The position numbers were made by a program, and so were the translations under genes. A stretch of 64,000 nucleotides of DNA, taken from assembly GCF_030124375.1 (NCBI RefSeq), contig NZ_JASKLS010000002.1, forward strand, positions 573,802-637,801. Reading direction: 5' to 3'. Position 1 is the stretch's first letter; the number at the start of each line of letters is the position of its first letter. The notes beneath the pieces are model-generated. The model made no database searches and was not told the DNA's origin. It saw only the letters and a program-made list of their open reading frames with translations. This document shows, piece by piece, positions 34,105 through 42,571 of the stretch. This stretch comes from Sinorhizobium sp. 6-70 (lineage in GTDB: Bacteria > Pseudomonadota > Alphaproteobacteria > Rhizobiales > Rhizobiaceae).

Positions 34105-35102
34105 TTCGGCTTCTTGGCTGCCTCGCTCAGCAGCTTCACGTAGTCCTTCAAGATCCATCTGATCGACAGCGGCGTCGGATTCGCGGCGTTACCAACCGCG
34201 TTGTTGCCGAGCATGACAATAGATTCCCGCGCAACGGCTGGCATATGCAGCATCAGCGGGTTGGCTTTCAAAGCATCGAAAAGCATCCCGTCGCCGTAGG
34301 TAACGAGAATATCGACATCGTCGAAGGCATCGATCTGCTCGGCGCTGACGGAGCCCGAGAACTTCCCGGGTTGCGATGCCTGCACGACACTTTTCGGCGA
34401 TGCGAGCCCGAGATCGGCAAAGAATTTCACGCGCGTGTCGTTGATCGTGTAGAAATTGACGACGCTGAGGTCCCATGCGCTGAGATGCGTAATGAACATC
34501 GCCGATTTGCCCTTGAGCTCGGGATGCCCATCAAGTGTGCGGGCGATGTCGGCCTCGATATCGGCGATTAGCGCCTCGCCTTCTGCAGTCATCCCAAGCC
34601 CGGCACTGTTCAATCGGGTTGTCTCGCGCCAATCCGTCGACCAGGGCGCCTGGGGATAAGCAACAACAGGCGCGATCTCGCTCAAGGTGTCAAAGTCCGC
34701 CTGGCTGAGGCCAGAATAGGCAGCAAGGATGACGTCCGGTTGGGTGGCGGCGACCGCCTCGAAATCGATGCCATCGCCCTCGTCGAAAAGCACCGGCTTT
34801 TCGGCCTTGAGCTCGTCCAGCCGTGCGGCGACCCACGGCAGGATGCCATCACCATCGTCGTCACCGAAGTTGGCGCGCGCCATGCCAACCGGAACGACGC
34901 CAAGAGCCAGCGGTACTTCGTGGTTTGCCCAGGCGACGGTTGCCACCCGCTGCGGCTTCTTCTCGATGATGGTAGTGCCGAAGGCATGCTTGATGGTGAT
35001 GGGATACGAAGCGCTCTCGGCGGCGAACACGGTTTCGTGCCTGCCTGTCAAAACGAGGGCCATCATTGCCAGCACGGCGAAACGAAACAGCTTCATCGCC
35101 AC
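34101..35102 (-). CDS. Iron-siderophore ABC transporter substrate-binding protein
   Basis: A 333-residue class-III periplasmic binding protein with signal peptide (MKLFRFAVLAMMALVLTG to ~residue 28). Marks: HAFGTTIIEKKPQRVATVAW near the N terminus, FEAVAATQPDVILAAYSGLS, and IDAFDDVDILVTYGDG in the second lobe. Unlike the sugar binding proteins in this window it is fused to its permease gene by an ATGA overlap, with no intercistronic hairpin. It is divergent from the TonB-dependent receptor gene, sharing a ~300-base control region. Confidence 0.92.
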   Translation of the reverse strand: MAMKLFRFAVLAMMALVLTGRHETVFAAESASYPITIKHAFGTTIIEKKPQRVATVAWANHEVPLALGVVPVGMARANFGDDDGDGILPWVAARLDELKAEKPVLFDEGDGIDFEAVAATQPDVILAAYSGLSQADFDTLSEIAPVVAYPQAPWSTDWRETTRLNSAGLGMTAEGEALIADIEADIARTLDGHPELKGKSAMFITHLSAWDLSVVNFYTINDTRVKFFADLGLASPKSVVQASQPGKFSGSVSAEQIDAFDDVDILVTYGDGMLFDALKANPLMLHMPAVARESIVMLGNNAVGNAANPTPLSIRWILKDYVKLLSEAAKKPK

Positions 35103-35405
35103 ACTCCATTCAACGTTATAAGTTGACCCCCAGTCTCAGGTTAATTACCCGACGTCAACGGCAAAGCAGCCATTATCCAGAAAGTGCGCGGAGATTTCCG
35201 GCGGATCGTACAAAACCGGGGAAATATACAATACTAGACAAATCCGCTCCAGTTAATGGCGGACCGTGGGACAACGACTTCAAGCCGGGGGCCGGTTGGG
35301 CGCTGCTTTCATGCGCGGCGGACGGCCAGACGCGATGCAGTTCGGCGGCCTCCAACGGCATTGGTAATGAGGCCGATCGCTTTCAGCATTTACGTCAATT
35401 GGAAT
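35103..35405. promoter_or_regulatory. Divergent promoter region of the siderophore locus with an IRO-box-like site
   Basis: A 303-base control region between the binding-protein and receptor genes. At 35124-35138 it contains TGA-N9-TCA, the minimal form of the iron-responsive operator (IRO, RirA) reported in Rhizobium. It lies 22 bases upstream of the binding-protein start on the minus strand. The motif is short, so chance occurrence is possible. The AraC-type regulator encoded nearby may also bind here. Confidence 0.4.
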
Positions 35406-37550
35406 ATGAACATGGACATCGATCAAACATGCCGCTGGCCAACGCGGGCGCCGATCCGTTACCGAAACGCATTTCTCCTGGGTTGCACGGCACTCATTGC
35501 GTTGACGCCTGCCCTTTCGTTTGCACAGGAAGCAGGCACTGAAGGCGGCGCAACCGCGCTGGAGGAGATTGTGGCCCAGGGCGCTGGTAGCGGAAGCGTG
35601 CTCAATACCGATGACGATTCAAAGTCGATCGTTGCCAGAGAAACGACCGGCCTCGGCAAGATGCCGACCGATATCCTGGTAGCCCCCGCCTCGGTTTCCG
35701 TCATTACCGCCAAGGAAATTGAAGAACGCGCCGCCGACACTGTCGAGCAAGTCGTACAATATACGGCGGGTGTGGTGACCGACTTCTATGGTTCGGACGA
35801 CCGTTTCGACTACTTCGACATTCGCGGCTTCACCCCGTACACGTATCGCGACGGATTGGCCATCGGCAGGACCTTTGCAGGGGTTAGGGAAGAGCCCTAT
35901 GCTTTCGAGCGCATCGAGGTGTTGAAGGGCGCCAGTTCCTCAAGCTTTGGAGCGGCGGAACCCGGCGGATCGGTGAACTATGTCACGAAAACGCCGAAGA
36001 GTGATCGTTTCGGTGAAGTCTATGGCACGGGCGGCTCTTTCTCACATAAGGAACTGGGCTTCGATTTCGGTGACAACCTCACGGAGGACGACACCCTATC
36101 CTACCGTTTGACCGGCAAATTCCAGCGCTCCGACGCCGAATACGATTATTCTCAGGATGACGAGAACTTCATCATGGGCGGCGTGACGTGGCGCCCCACC
36201 GACGCGACAAGCCTGACATTTGTCTTCGATCATCTCGACAAGGACGGAGTCCCCGGTAGCGGTGGTCACCCGCTCGGTACTGATTTCGACAGGGACCAGT
36301 TTTTCGGGGAGCCGGACTATTACTTCAGCGAGACGAACCGCAATACCTACAGCGTCCTGTTCGACCACGATTTCGGCAACGGCCTGAGTTTCAGTTCCAA
36401 CGCCCGCTACAGCAATCTGAACGACGGGTTCGGCAGCGCCTATATTGGCAGCACACCGACCGACGGCTCGACCGTGGCGGGTCGCTATTTCTTCGGAAAC
36501 GAGAAATCGACCGAACAATTCGTCATCGATGCGCACCTGGTTTACGAAGCAAGTTTCGACAATGTGGAGAGCCGCACGCTTTTCGGTGCCGATTACAATA
36601 AATACGAGTCGGACAGCGACAACTTTTATGCGCCTGCGCCTTCGATCGACTGGGAAAACCCGATCTATTCAGGCGGGCCTGGCGCGCTGGCGCCTTATGC
36701 CAGCACCAACAACGACCAGCAGACCAATGCGATCTATCTGCAGCAGGATCTGACCTTCTTCGACAAGCTGACTGTGAGCGTCGGCTTGCGCAATGACTGG
36801 CTTGACCTTAGCGAGACAAATCTGCTTGCAGGTACCACACAGGCCGGCAACCACAGCGAATTCACGACGCGGGTCGGTGTGAGCTACAAGATTACCGAGG
36901 AACTGGCTCCTTATATCAGCTACGCCGAGTCGGCCGCGCCGCCTGCCGCAGGTAGCGAACCTACAACGGGGAAGCAGTATGAAGCCGGGATTAAATATCG
37001 CCCGGATGCTTTTCCGGCATTGTTCACTGCTTCCGTCTACGACCTGACGAAGGGCAACATTACCGTCTTTGATCAGGTCACCTATCTGCCGCAAACGGTC
37101 GAAAAGGTCAGACATCGTGGCTTCGAACTCGAAGCCAAGGCGGAGGTGACGAATAATATCACCGTGATTGCCGCCTACAGCTACATCGACTCCAAGATTG
37201 AAGAACCTGGCGGAGCCAATGATGGCAACCGCCTGATGCGTGTTCCCAAGAATATCGCTTCGGTGTGGGGCACCTACACACTGGAGGGCGAAGGCGCGAG
37301 GGGCGACATGATGTTCGGGCTCGGAGCTCGCTACACGGACGCGTATTACACCAACATCACCAACACCACATCGTCGGACAGCGCAGTCGTGTTCGATGCA
37401 GCCTTCACCTACAAGGTCCAGGAAAACACGACATTCCAGCTAAACGTCAACAATGTATTCGACGAGAAACACGTGGCGAGTAAGGACTCCGGCGCGGTGT
37501 ACTACAATCCGGGACGCACCATCCTCGCGACGCTGCGCCAGACCTGGTAA
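35406..37550 (+). CDS. TonB-dependent siderophore receptor
   Basis: An outer-membrane receptor of about 714 residues. A signal peptide (FLLGCTALIALTPALSFAQ) is followed by a TonB-box-like LEEIVAQG. The plug domain (VSVITAKEIEERAADTVEQV, RDGLAIGRT, ERIEVLKGASSSSFGAAEPG) precedes a 22-strand barrel ending in aromatic Trp (ILATLRQTW). The plug sequence places it with hydroxamate-type receptors (FhuA/FegA group). Start: ATG at 35406 or 35412, the latter with GGA eight bases upstream; the frame further upstream is not signal-peptide-like. It is terminated by a strong hairpin shared with the convergent AraC gene. Confidence 0.92.
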   Translation: MNMDIDQTCRWPTRAPIRYRNAFLLGCTALIALTPALSFAQEAGTEGGATALEEIVAQGAGSGSVLNTDDDSKSIVARETTGLGKMPTDILVAPASVSVITAKEIEERAADTVEQVVQYTAGVVTDFYGSDDRFDYFDIRGFTPYTYRDGLAIGRTFAGVREEPYAFERIEVLKGASSSSFGAAEPGGSVNYVTKTPKSDRFGEVYGTGGSFSHKELGFDFGDNLTEDDTLSYRLTGKFQRSDAEYDYSQDDENFIMGGVTWRPTDATSLTFVFDHLDKDGVPGSGGHPLGTDFDRDQFFGEPDYYFSETNRNTYSVLFDHDFGNGLSFSSNARYSNLNDGFGSAYIGSTPTDGSTVAGRYFFGNEKSTEQFVIDAHLVYEASFDNVESRTLFGADYNKYESDSDNFYAPAPSIDWENPIYSGGPGALAPYASTNNDQQTNAIYLQQDLTFFDKLTVSVGLRNDWLDLSETNLLAGTTQAGNHSEFTTRVGVSYKITEELAPYISYAESAAPPAAGSEPTTGKQYEAGIKYRPDAFPALFTASVYDLTKGNITVFDQVTYLPQTVEKVRHRGFELEAKAEVTNNITVIAAYSYIDSKIEEPGGANDGNRLMRVPKNIASVWGTYTLEGEGARGDMMFGLGARYTDAYYTNITNTTSSDSAVVFDAAFTYKVQENTTFQLNVNNVFDEKHVASKDSGAVYYNPGRTILATLRQTW

Positions 37551-37560
37551 GGACAAGTCG

Positions 37561-37590
37561 TCCCGCCCGCGATTCGCAGGGCGGGATTTT
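37561..37590 (+). terminator. Rho-independent terminator after the TonB receptor gene
   Basis: The stem TCCCGCCC/GGGCGGGA is extended inward by GCG/CGC with one bulged A, and TTTT follows the right arm. It lies 11 bases past the receptor stop and ends at the stop codon of the convergent AraC gene, so it may serve both. Confidence 0.85.
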
Positions 37591-38489
37591 CACGATTGCC
37601 GGAGATGCCGCATCCGCCGCCAGGCCGCCGGAGTTTCGCCAACGATCTGGCGGAAGACCTTGGTCAGGTGTGCCTGATCGGAAAATCCGAGCTGCGCGGC
37701 GATGCTGGCAACCGGAAGGTCGCTTTCGCCGAGCAACTGTTTCGAAAGCTCGACACGCTTTGCAAGCTGCCATTGCAGCGGTGTGTTACCCGTCGTTTGC
37801 TTGAAGACATTTGCAAACCAGCTTTCGGACAGGCCGACGACCGCGGCCATGTCGGCGACAGACATACGATAATCGCCAAGCGCGTCGATATGCGAGATGA
37901 GCTTGTTCATCTGTGCCTGTGTCAGCCTGCCGCCAGCCCTCTCCTCCCTTTCGGCGGGAATATCCAGAAGCCCCGCGACGATGCTCCCTATAAGGCTCTC
38001 CGCATAGACTGCATGCTTGGAAGGCGTTTTTATTTCGTCGGCCAACAGCTTCGCCAACGCGTCGATTGCCGCCACGTCTTTGAGTTCGACCGGACGGCGC
38101 AACGCCGCCTGCGCCGCGGAGTTCCCGACCGATGAAACCAGATACCGCAACACCCGATCCTTGTGCAGGTGCAGGTTAAGGTGACTGAAGCTATGCGTCT
38201 TTCGACTGCCGGTCCACAACGGGACACCGGCAGGAATATACACGGCACGCGCCATGGGACGCGAATTCCTCGTCAGATCATTGTCCTGGTTCGAAATGCG
38301 AACGTTCGACGAGACGTCGTTGAAGAAAAACATGATGCGCGGATCGTCCGCGAGATAGTAGCCACTGGCACCAGCTTGACTTTCCGCCTCCCAAAGGACG
38401 CTGACCATCCCATCGTATTGGCGCCATTGGACGGGAGCTGTGACGCGAATGCCTTCGGTTTTCCAAGACATGGAATGCCAGAAGTTCAT
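37590..38489 (-). CDS. AraC-family transcriptional regulator (siderophore-uptake type)
   Basis: 299 residues. The N-terminal ~190 form a cupin-like effector domain (SGYYLADDPRIMFFFNDVSS). The C-terminal ~100 hold two HTHs (MSVADMAAVVGLSESWFANV and LPVASIAAQLGFSDQAHLTK, then FRQIVGETPAAWRR). Regulators of this shape (PchR, AlcR, RhrA) switch on uptake genes when the ferric siderophore is present. The ATG at 38489 starts MNFWHSMSWKTEG; the upstream frame is not natural-looking. Location next to the receptor gene supports control of this locus. Confidence 0.88.
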   Translation of the reverse strand: MNFWHSMSWKTEGIRVTAPVQWRQYDGMVSVLWEAESQAGASGYYLADDPRIMFFFNDVSSNVRISNQDNDLTRNSRPMARAVYIPAGVPLWTGSRKTHSFSHLNLHLHKDRVLRYLVSSVGNSAAQAALRRPVELKDVAAIDALAKLLADEIKTPSKHAVYAESLIGSIVAGLLDIPAEREERAGGRLTQAQMNKLISHIDALGDYRMSVADMAAVVGLSESWFANVFKQTTGNTPLQWQLAKRVELSKQLLGESDLPVASIAAQLGFSDQAHLTKVFRQIVGETPAAWRRMRHLRQS

Positions 38490-38773
38490 TTGTAGATCAG
38501 TTCTTCCTTTTTTAGGTGTCAGACGTTCATTGCCAGCACGGAAATTGCACCGTCGTTTGGTGCTGTCACACATCACAGCCCGGTAAGTTGACCGGTATTG
38601 TCATATTTTTCGTTAAGTGGCAAGCTGGCTTCAAAAGGAGCTTAGAAGTGCTTGGCATCGAAGAGATACACTTAAGTGCCTTTTGCCATCATGAATCCGA
38701 GCAGCGAAATGGCACCCGAGTTTCTTCCAGTTGCAGATTGTGAAGCGCCACGCCTTTTCCCGGCAGTTAAAGC

Positions 38774-39718
38774 TCAAACGTCGTGCTCGATCATGTAGAC
38801 GACGTCCTCGATACTGCGGGCTTGCATACCCAGTTCTTGGAGGCCCGGCAGATCGTTTGCCGCGACATTGTCGCAACGCATGAGATCGACTTGATTGCGC
38901 GTCAAGAATACGCCGGGAAGGCACTCCGTAGCAGTCGCCAACATGCTCCACAGCGGGAATGGCACGGGCACAAACCTGATTGGCAACTTGAGTTGCGTGG
39001 CTATCTGCCCGACGAGTTCCCGATACGAATAAATGCGCGGACCGGCGCACTCGAAAATCGAGGCATCGGTGGAATTCTGCCCCAAGGCCAGGCGGCTCAC
39101 GGCTTCTGCCACGTCCTCGACATAAACCGGTTGCAGCCGCGTGCCGCCGTTGCCGAACAGCGGATAGATCGGGAGGAGCCGTACCAGCCTCGAGATCGTT
39201 GTGATGAACGCGTCATCGGGCCCAGTCATAACAGCGGGACGGACGATCACTGCGCCTTGAAATGTCGCCTTCACCGCCTCCTCGCCGCGGCCCCGGGCCC
39301 GAATGTAATTCGAACGCGATTTTGCATCCGATCCGATACCCGAAATCTGTATGAAGCTCTCGACGCCTGCATCCCGCGAAGCGGTCGCCAGATCGGCCGC
39401 GGCTTGTACATGGACACGCTCGAAGGTCTGCTCACCGTGCTCGACATAAAGGCTTACCGCATTCACAACCACGCGAGATCCACCAACGACAGCGGCGATC
39501 GAGGATGCATTCAGTATGTCCGCCTCGATCTGCTGAATTCGCCCCTTACCGGACGCGTTGTCGCATTTGTTCTTGTGCGGATGGCGCGAGACGGCACGTA
39601 CATCGACGGCTTTCTCCAGAAGCCTGCACACGATCCGCCGCCCAAGGAAACCCGTTCCGCCGAACACCGTCACGATTTTCTCGCCGCCTGGATCATCTCG
39701 GCCAGATCGGTTGGTCAT
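38774..39718 (-). CDS. NDUFA9-like atypical SDR (NAD(P)H-binding protein)
   Basis: 314 residues with the Rossmann glycine motif VTVFGGTGFLGRRIVCRLL near residue 15-33, then YVEHGEQTFERVHVQAAADL, SFIQISGIGSDAKSRSNYIR and AVIVRPAVMTGPDDAF. This is the SDR_a5/complex I NDUFA9-like group, which binds NADPH but lacks the classical active-site pair; bacterial members probably protect or assemble quinone-linked enzymes. No respiratory complex genes adjoin. It stands alone, with ~280 bases of unremarkable DNA on its 3' side. Confidence 0.85.
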   Translation of the reverse strand: MTNRSGRDDPGGEKIVTVFGGTGFLGRRIVCRLLEKAVDVRAVSRHPHKNKCDNASGKGRIQQIEADILNASSIAAVVGGSRVVVNAVSLYVEHGEQTFERVHVQAAADLATASRDAGVESFIQISGIGSDAKSRSNYIRARGRGEEAVKATFQGAVIVRPAVMTGPDDAFITTISRLVRLLPIYPLFGNGGTRLQPVYVEDVAEAVSRLALGQNSTDASIFECAGPRIYSYRELVGQIATQLKLPIRFVPVPFPLWSMLATATECLPGVFLTRNQVDLMRCDNVAANDLPGLQELGMQARSIEDVVYMIEHDV

Positions 39719-40244
39719 TGTGCTTCTAAGGACCTCCTCATCTACCGACGCGTTATCGGCCGCGTTCCAAATCGAACGACCGCATCAGGCGCTTGATCCG
39801 CTCGGCGGAACAAATGTTGCCGGTTCCGCCAGTCCTCGCTGGCTGTCGGACCTGTTACGGCCGCATCCCGCAGCCGATTTGAAGGCAACGCATTTGAGGG
39901 AACGTTTTCCAATTAGCATCCGTTCCCGCGGCTGATCGCAGTACCAAGTTTGCGGTTGGGAGGGCGCTTTTCGCCGATGTCATAGGCGTGCCTTACAGCC
40001 GAAGCGATCCTATCCGATCCGATCGAAGACCCACTAAACGCACATGCCCACCGCCACTTCCAAGCAATCGGCCAGCGCCAGAGCATTTGGTCAACTGGTT
40101 CGGGAGTGGTTAACGTCAAGCTCATTGGATACTGAGCAGGATCAATCCAGGTTGGAGGGAATTGACGACGACGCTCGCTGGAACTGATCGCAGGCGAAGG
40201 CATTCCAGCCAGTATGGGTATGATGGATTTAAGGAACGGGTCCC
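39719..40244. other. Intergenic region without a supportable gene
   Basis: 526 bases between the SDR gene and the acyl-CoA dehydrogenase gene, whose starts face away from each other, so promoters for both lie here. The only longer frame is on the minus strand (39913-40275, ending AISRGNGC). It has rare-looking composition (many Trp) and overlaps the dehydrogenase start, so it is not called. Confidence 0.5.
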
Positions 40245-42548
40245 ATGCGCCCGCACACTTTCCGACGCGACACAATCACCAAGCCGCTCTTCAAATGGGC
40301 CGCTCACGTCATGCCGCCGATCTCGGAGACCGAGCGCGACGCGATCGAGGCGGGTACGGTATGGTGGGACCGCGAGCTATTCACCGGGAATCCGGACTGG
40401 AACAGACTTCTCGCCATACCGCCAACGAGACTTTCCGCAGAGGAGCAGGCCTTCATGGACGGGCCGGTGCGCGAACTCTGTGCCATGATCGACGATTGGA
40501 AGATCAACTGGGAAGACCGCGACCTGCCGTGTGACGTCTGGGACTTCCTGCGCAAGAAGAAATTCTTCGGCATGATCATCCCAAAAAAATATGGCGGCCT
40601 CGGCTTTTCAAACACCGCGCATTCGGAAGTCGTGCGCACCGTCTCTTCCTGCAGCGTCGTGGCCGGCGTGACGGTGATGGTGCCGAATTCCCTCGGCCCC
40701 GCCGAATTGCTGATGCATTTCGGCACCGACGAACAGCGTGATTACTGGCTGCCCAGGCTCGCCGACGGGCGCGAGATTCCCTGCTTCGCCCTGACTTCGC
40801 CGGACGCCGGCTCGGATGCGGCAGCGATGACCGACGCGGGCATCGTCGAATTTGGCGCCTGGGAGGGAGAGAAAGTACTGGGCGTCAGGCTCAACTTCCA
40901 CAAGCGCTACATCACGCTCGGTCCGATCGCCACCGTGGTGGGTCTCGCCTTCAAGATGTACGACCCGGAAAATCATCTCGGCCGCGGGAATGAACTCGGC
41001 ATCACGCTCGCGCTGCTACCGACATCAGCGCCGGGCGTCACCCATGGCGAGCGGCACATACCGCAATTCACCCATTTCCAGAACGGTCCGCTTTACGGGA
41101 GGGATGTGTTTCTGCCGCTCGACCTGATCCTGGGCGGCGAGAAGCAGATCGGAGAAGGCTGGAAGATGCTGATGACGGCGCTTGCCGCCGGCCGCGGCAT
41201 TTCGCTGCCGGCGCAGTCGGCGGCGGCCGCTGCCATGTGTGCGCGCGCAACCGGCGCCCACGCGCGGGTCCGGACCCAGTTCGACGTTCCGATCGGCGTG
41301 TTCGAGGGCATCCGGAAGCCCCTCGCCGACCTTGCCGCGAACATCTATCTGATCGATGCCGCAAGGCGGCTCACCATCGCCGCTCTCGATCAGGGACACA
41401 GGCCGTCCGTGATCTCGGCCATCATGAAATTCCACGCCACCGAGCGCATGCGCGATTCTGTCTGCAAGGCGATGGACATTCACGGCGGCAAGGCGATCAT
41501 CGACGGTCCAAGGAATTATCTCGGCAGCCAATACAGGTCGGCGCCGATCGGAATCACGGTCGAAGGCGCGAATATCCTCACGCGGAGCCTAATGATCTTC
41601 GGCCAGGGTGCGGTGCGCTCGCATCCCTACATGCTGAAGGAAATGCTGGCGCTGTCCGACCAGGACGGGAAGAAGGGCCTGGACACCTTCGACAAGATAC
41701 TCTGGCGCCATGTCGGACATGCTTTCGCTACGCTTTGGCGCACCTTTGTGCGCGGCTGGTCGGGCGGGCGCATCGGTCCGGCCCCGGATGGGGCGGCGAT
41801 GCCCGGGTTCTGGAAACAGCTTTCACGCAACGCCGCTGCCTTCGCGCTGCTTGCCGACCTCTCGCTGCTGACGCTGGGCGGAGCGCTCAAGCGCAAGGAG
41901 ATGATCTCAGCCAGGCTGGGCGACATCCTGTCGGAACTCTATCTGCTCGGCGCGGTGCTGACCCGTTACGAGGCAGAGGGGCGGCAACAAGAAGACCAGC
42001 CGATCGTCGACTATCTGATGCGCCAGGGTCAGGGTCGTATCGCGGCCGCTTTTGCCGGCGTGCTCGACAATTTGCCGGCGCGCTGGGCGGCGATCCTTGT
42101 CAGACTGGCCGCCTTCCCCATGGGGATTTCCGCTCCGGCGCCGTCGGACGAACTCACAGGCGCGGTGGCCGAGACGCTGATGAACGATTCGCCCCAGCGC
42201 GAACGGCTGACGCCGGACATCTATCTGGGCGAAGGGCACGAACAGCACCCGTTCAAGGATCTCGAGCGCGCTTTCAGGCTGGTCACCGCCGCGGCGCCCA
42301 TCGAGAAGAAGATGCGTGACAAGCACCTCCATGATCCGGAAGAGGCGCGCGACAAGGGCGTCATCAGCGGCGAGGAATTCGAGCAACTTGCCGAAGCCAA
42401 GGCGGCCGTGGACCGCGTGGTCGCCGTCGACGCGTTTCCCATGGAAGAGATCTCGCCGATCGCCGCGCAGCATTCGAAGAAAAAGGAAGACGGCGGCGAC
42501 AAGCGCGCCGGGAGCTCTGAGGCCGCGGAGTATAGAAGCGGCGGCTGA
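40245..42548 (+). CDS. fadE: Acyl-CoA dehydrogenase, FadE type
   Basis: 767 residues, near the size of E. coli FadE (814) and much longer than common acyl-CoA dehydrogenases. The core includes FFGMIIPKKYGGLGFSNTAH, CFALTSPDAGSDAAAM (FAD/substrate contact) and CKAMDIHGGKAIIDGPRNYL. The C-terminal ~280 residues are the DUF1974 extension (FATLWRTFVRGW through MEEISPIAAQ). It catalyses the first oxidation of fatty acyl-CoA. AAGGAACGG precedes the ATG. It is convergent with thiolase/multifunctional-enzyme genes, completing a beta-oxidation set. Confidence 0.9.
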   Translation: MRPHTFRRDTITKPLFKWAAHVMPPISETERDAIEAGTVWWDRELFTGNPDWNRLLAIPPTRLSAEEQAFMDGPVRELCAMIDDWKINWEDRDLPCDVWDFLRKKKFFGMIIPKKYGGLGFSNTAHSEVVRTVSSCSVVAGVTVMVPNSLGPAELLMHFGTDEQRDYWLPRLADGREIPCFALTSPDAGSDAAAMTDAGIVEFGAWEGEKVLGVRLNFHKRYITLGPIATVVGLAFKMYDPENHLGRGNELGITLALLPTSAPGVTHGERHIPQFTHFQNGPLYGRDVFLPLDLILGGEKQIGEGWKMLMTALAAGRGISLPAQSAAAAAMCARATGAHARVRTQFDVPIGVFEGIRKPLADLAANIYLIDAARRLTIAALDQGHRPSVISAIMKFHATERMRDSVCKAMDIHGGKAIIDGPRNYLGSQYRSAPIGITVEGANILTRSLMIFGQGAVRSHPYMLKEMLALSDQDGKKGLDTFDKILWRHVGHAFATLWRTFVRGWSGGRIGPAPDGAAMPGFWKQLSRNAAAFALLADLSLLTLGGALKRKEMISARLGDILSELYLLGAVLTRYEAEGRQQEDQPIVDYLMRQGQGRIAAAFAGVLDNLPARWAAILVRLAAFPMGISAPAPSDELTGAVAETLMNDSPQRERLTPDIYLGEGHEQHPFKDLERAFRLVTAAAPIEKKMRDKHLHDPEEARDKGVISGEEFEQLAEAKAAVDRVVAVDAFPMEEISPIAAQHSKKKEDGGDKRAGSSEAAEYRSGG

Positions 42549-42571
42549 ACTCTGCCCCGGTGCCATGAACG

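Noticed and set aside
39913..40275. 120-codon minus-strand frame before the FadE gene
   Set aside because: No ribosome-binding site, Trp-rich composition and overlap with the FadE start; kept only as a remark in the intergenic entry.
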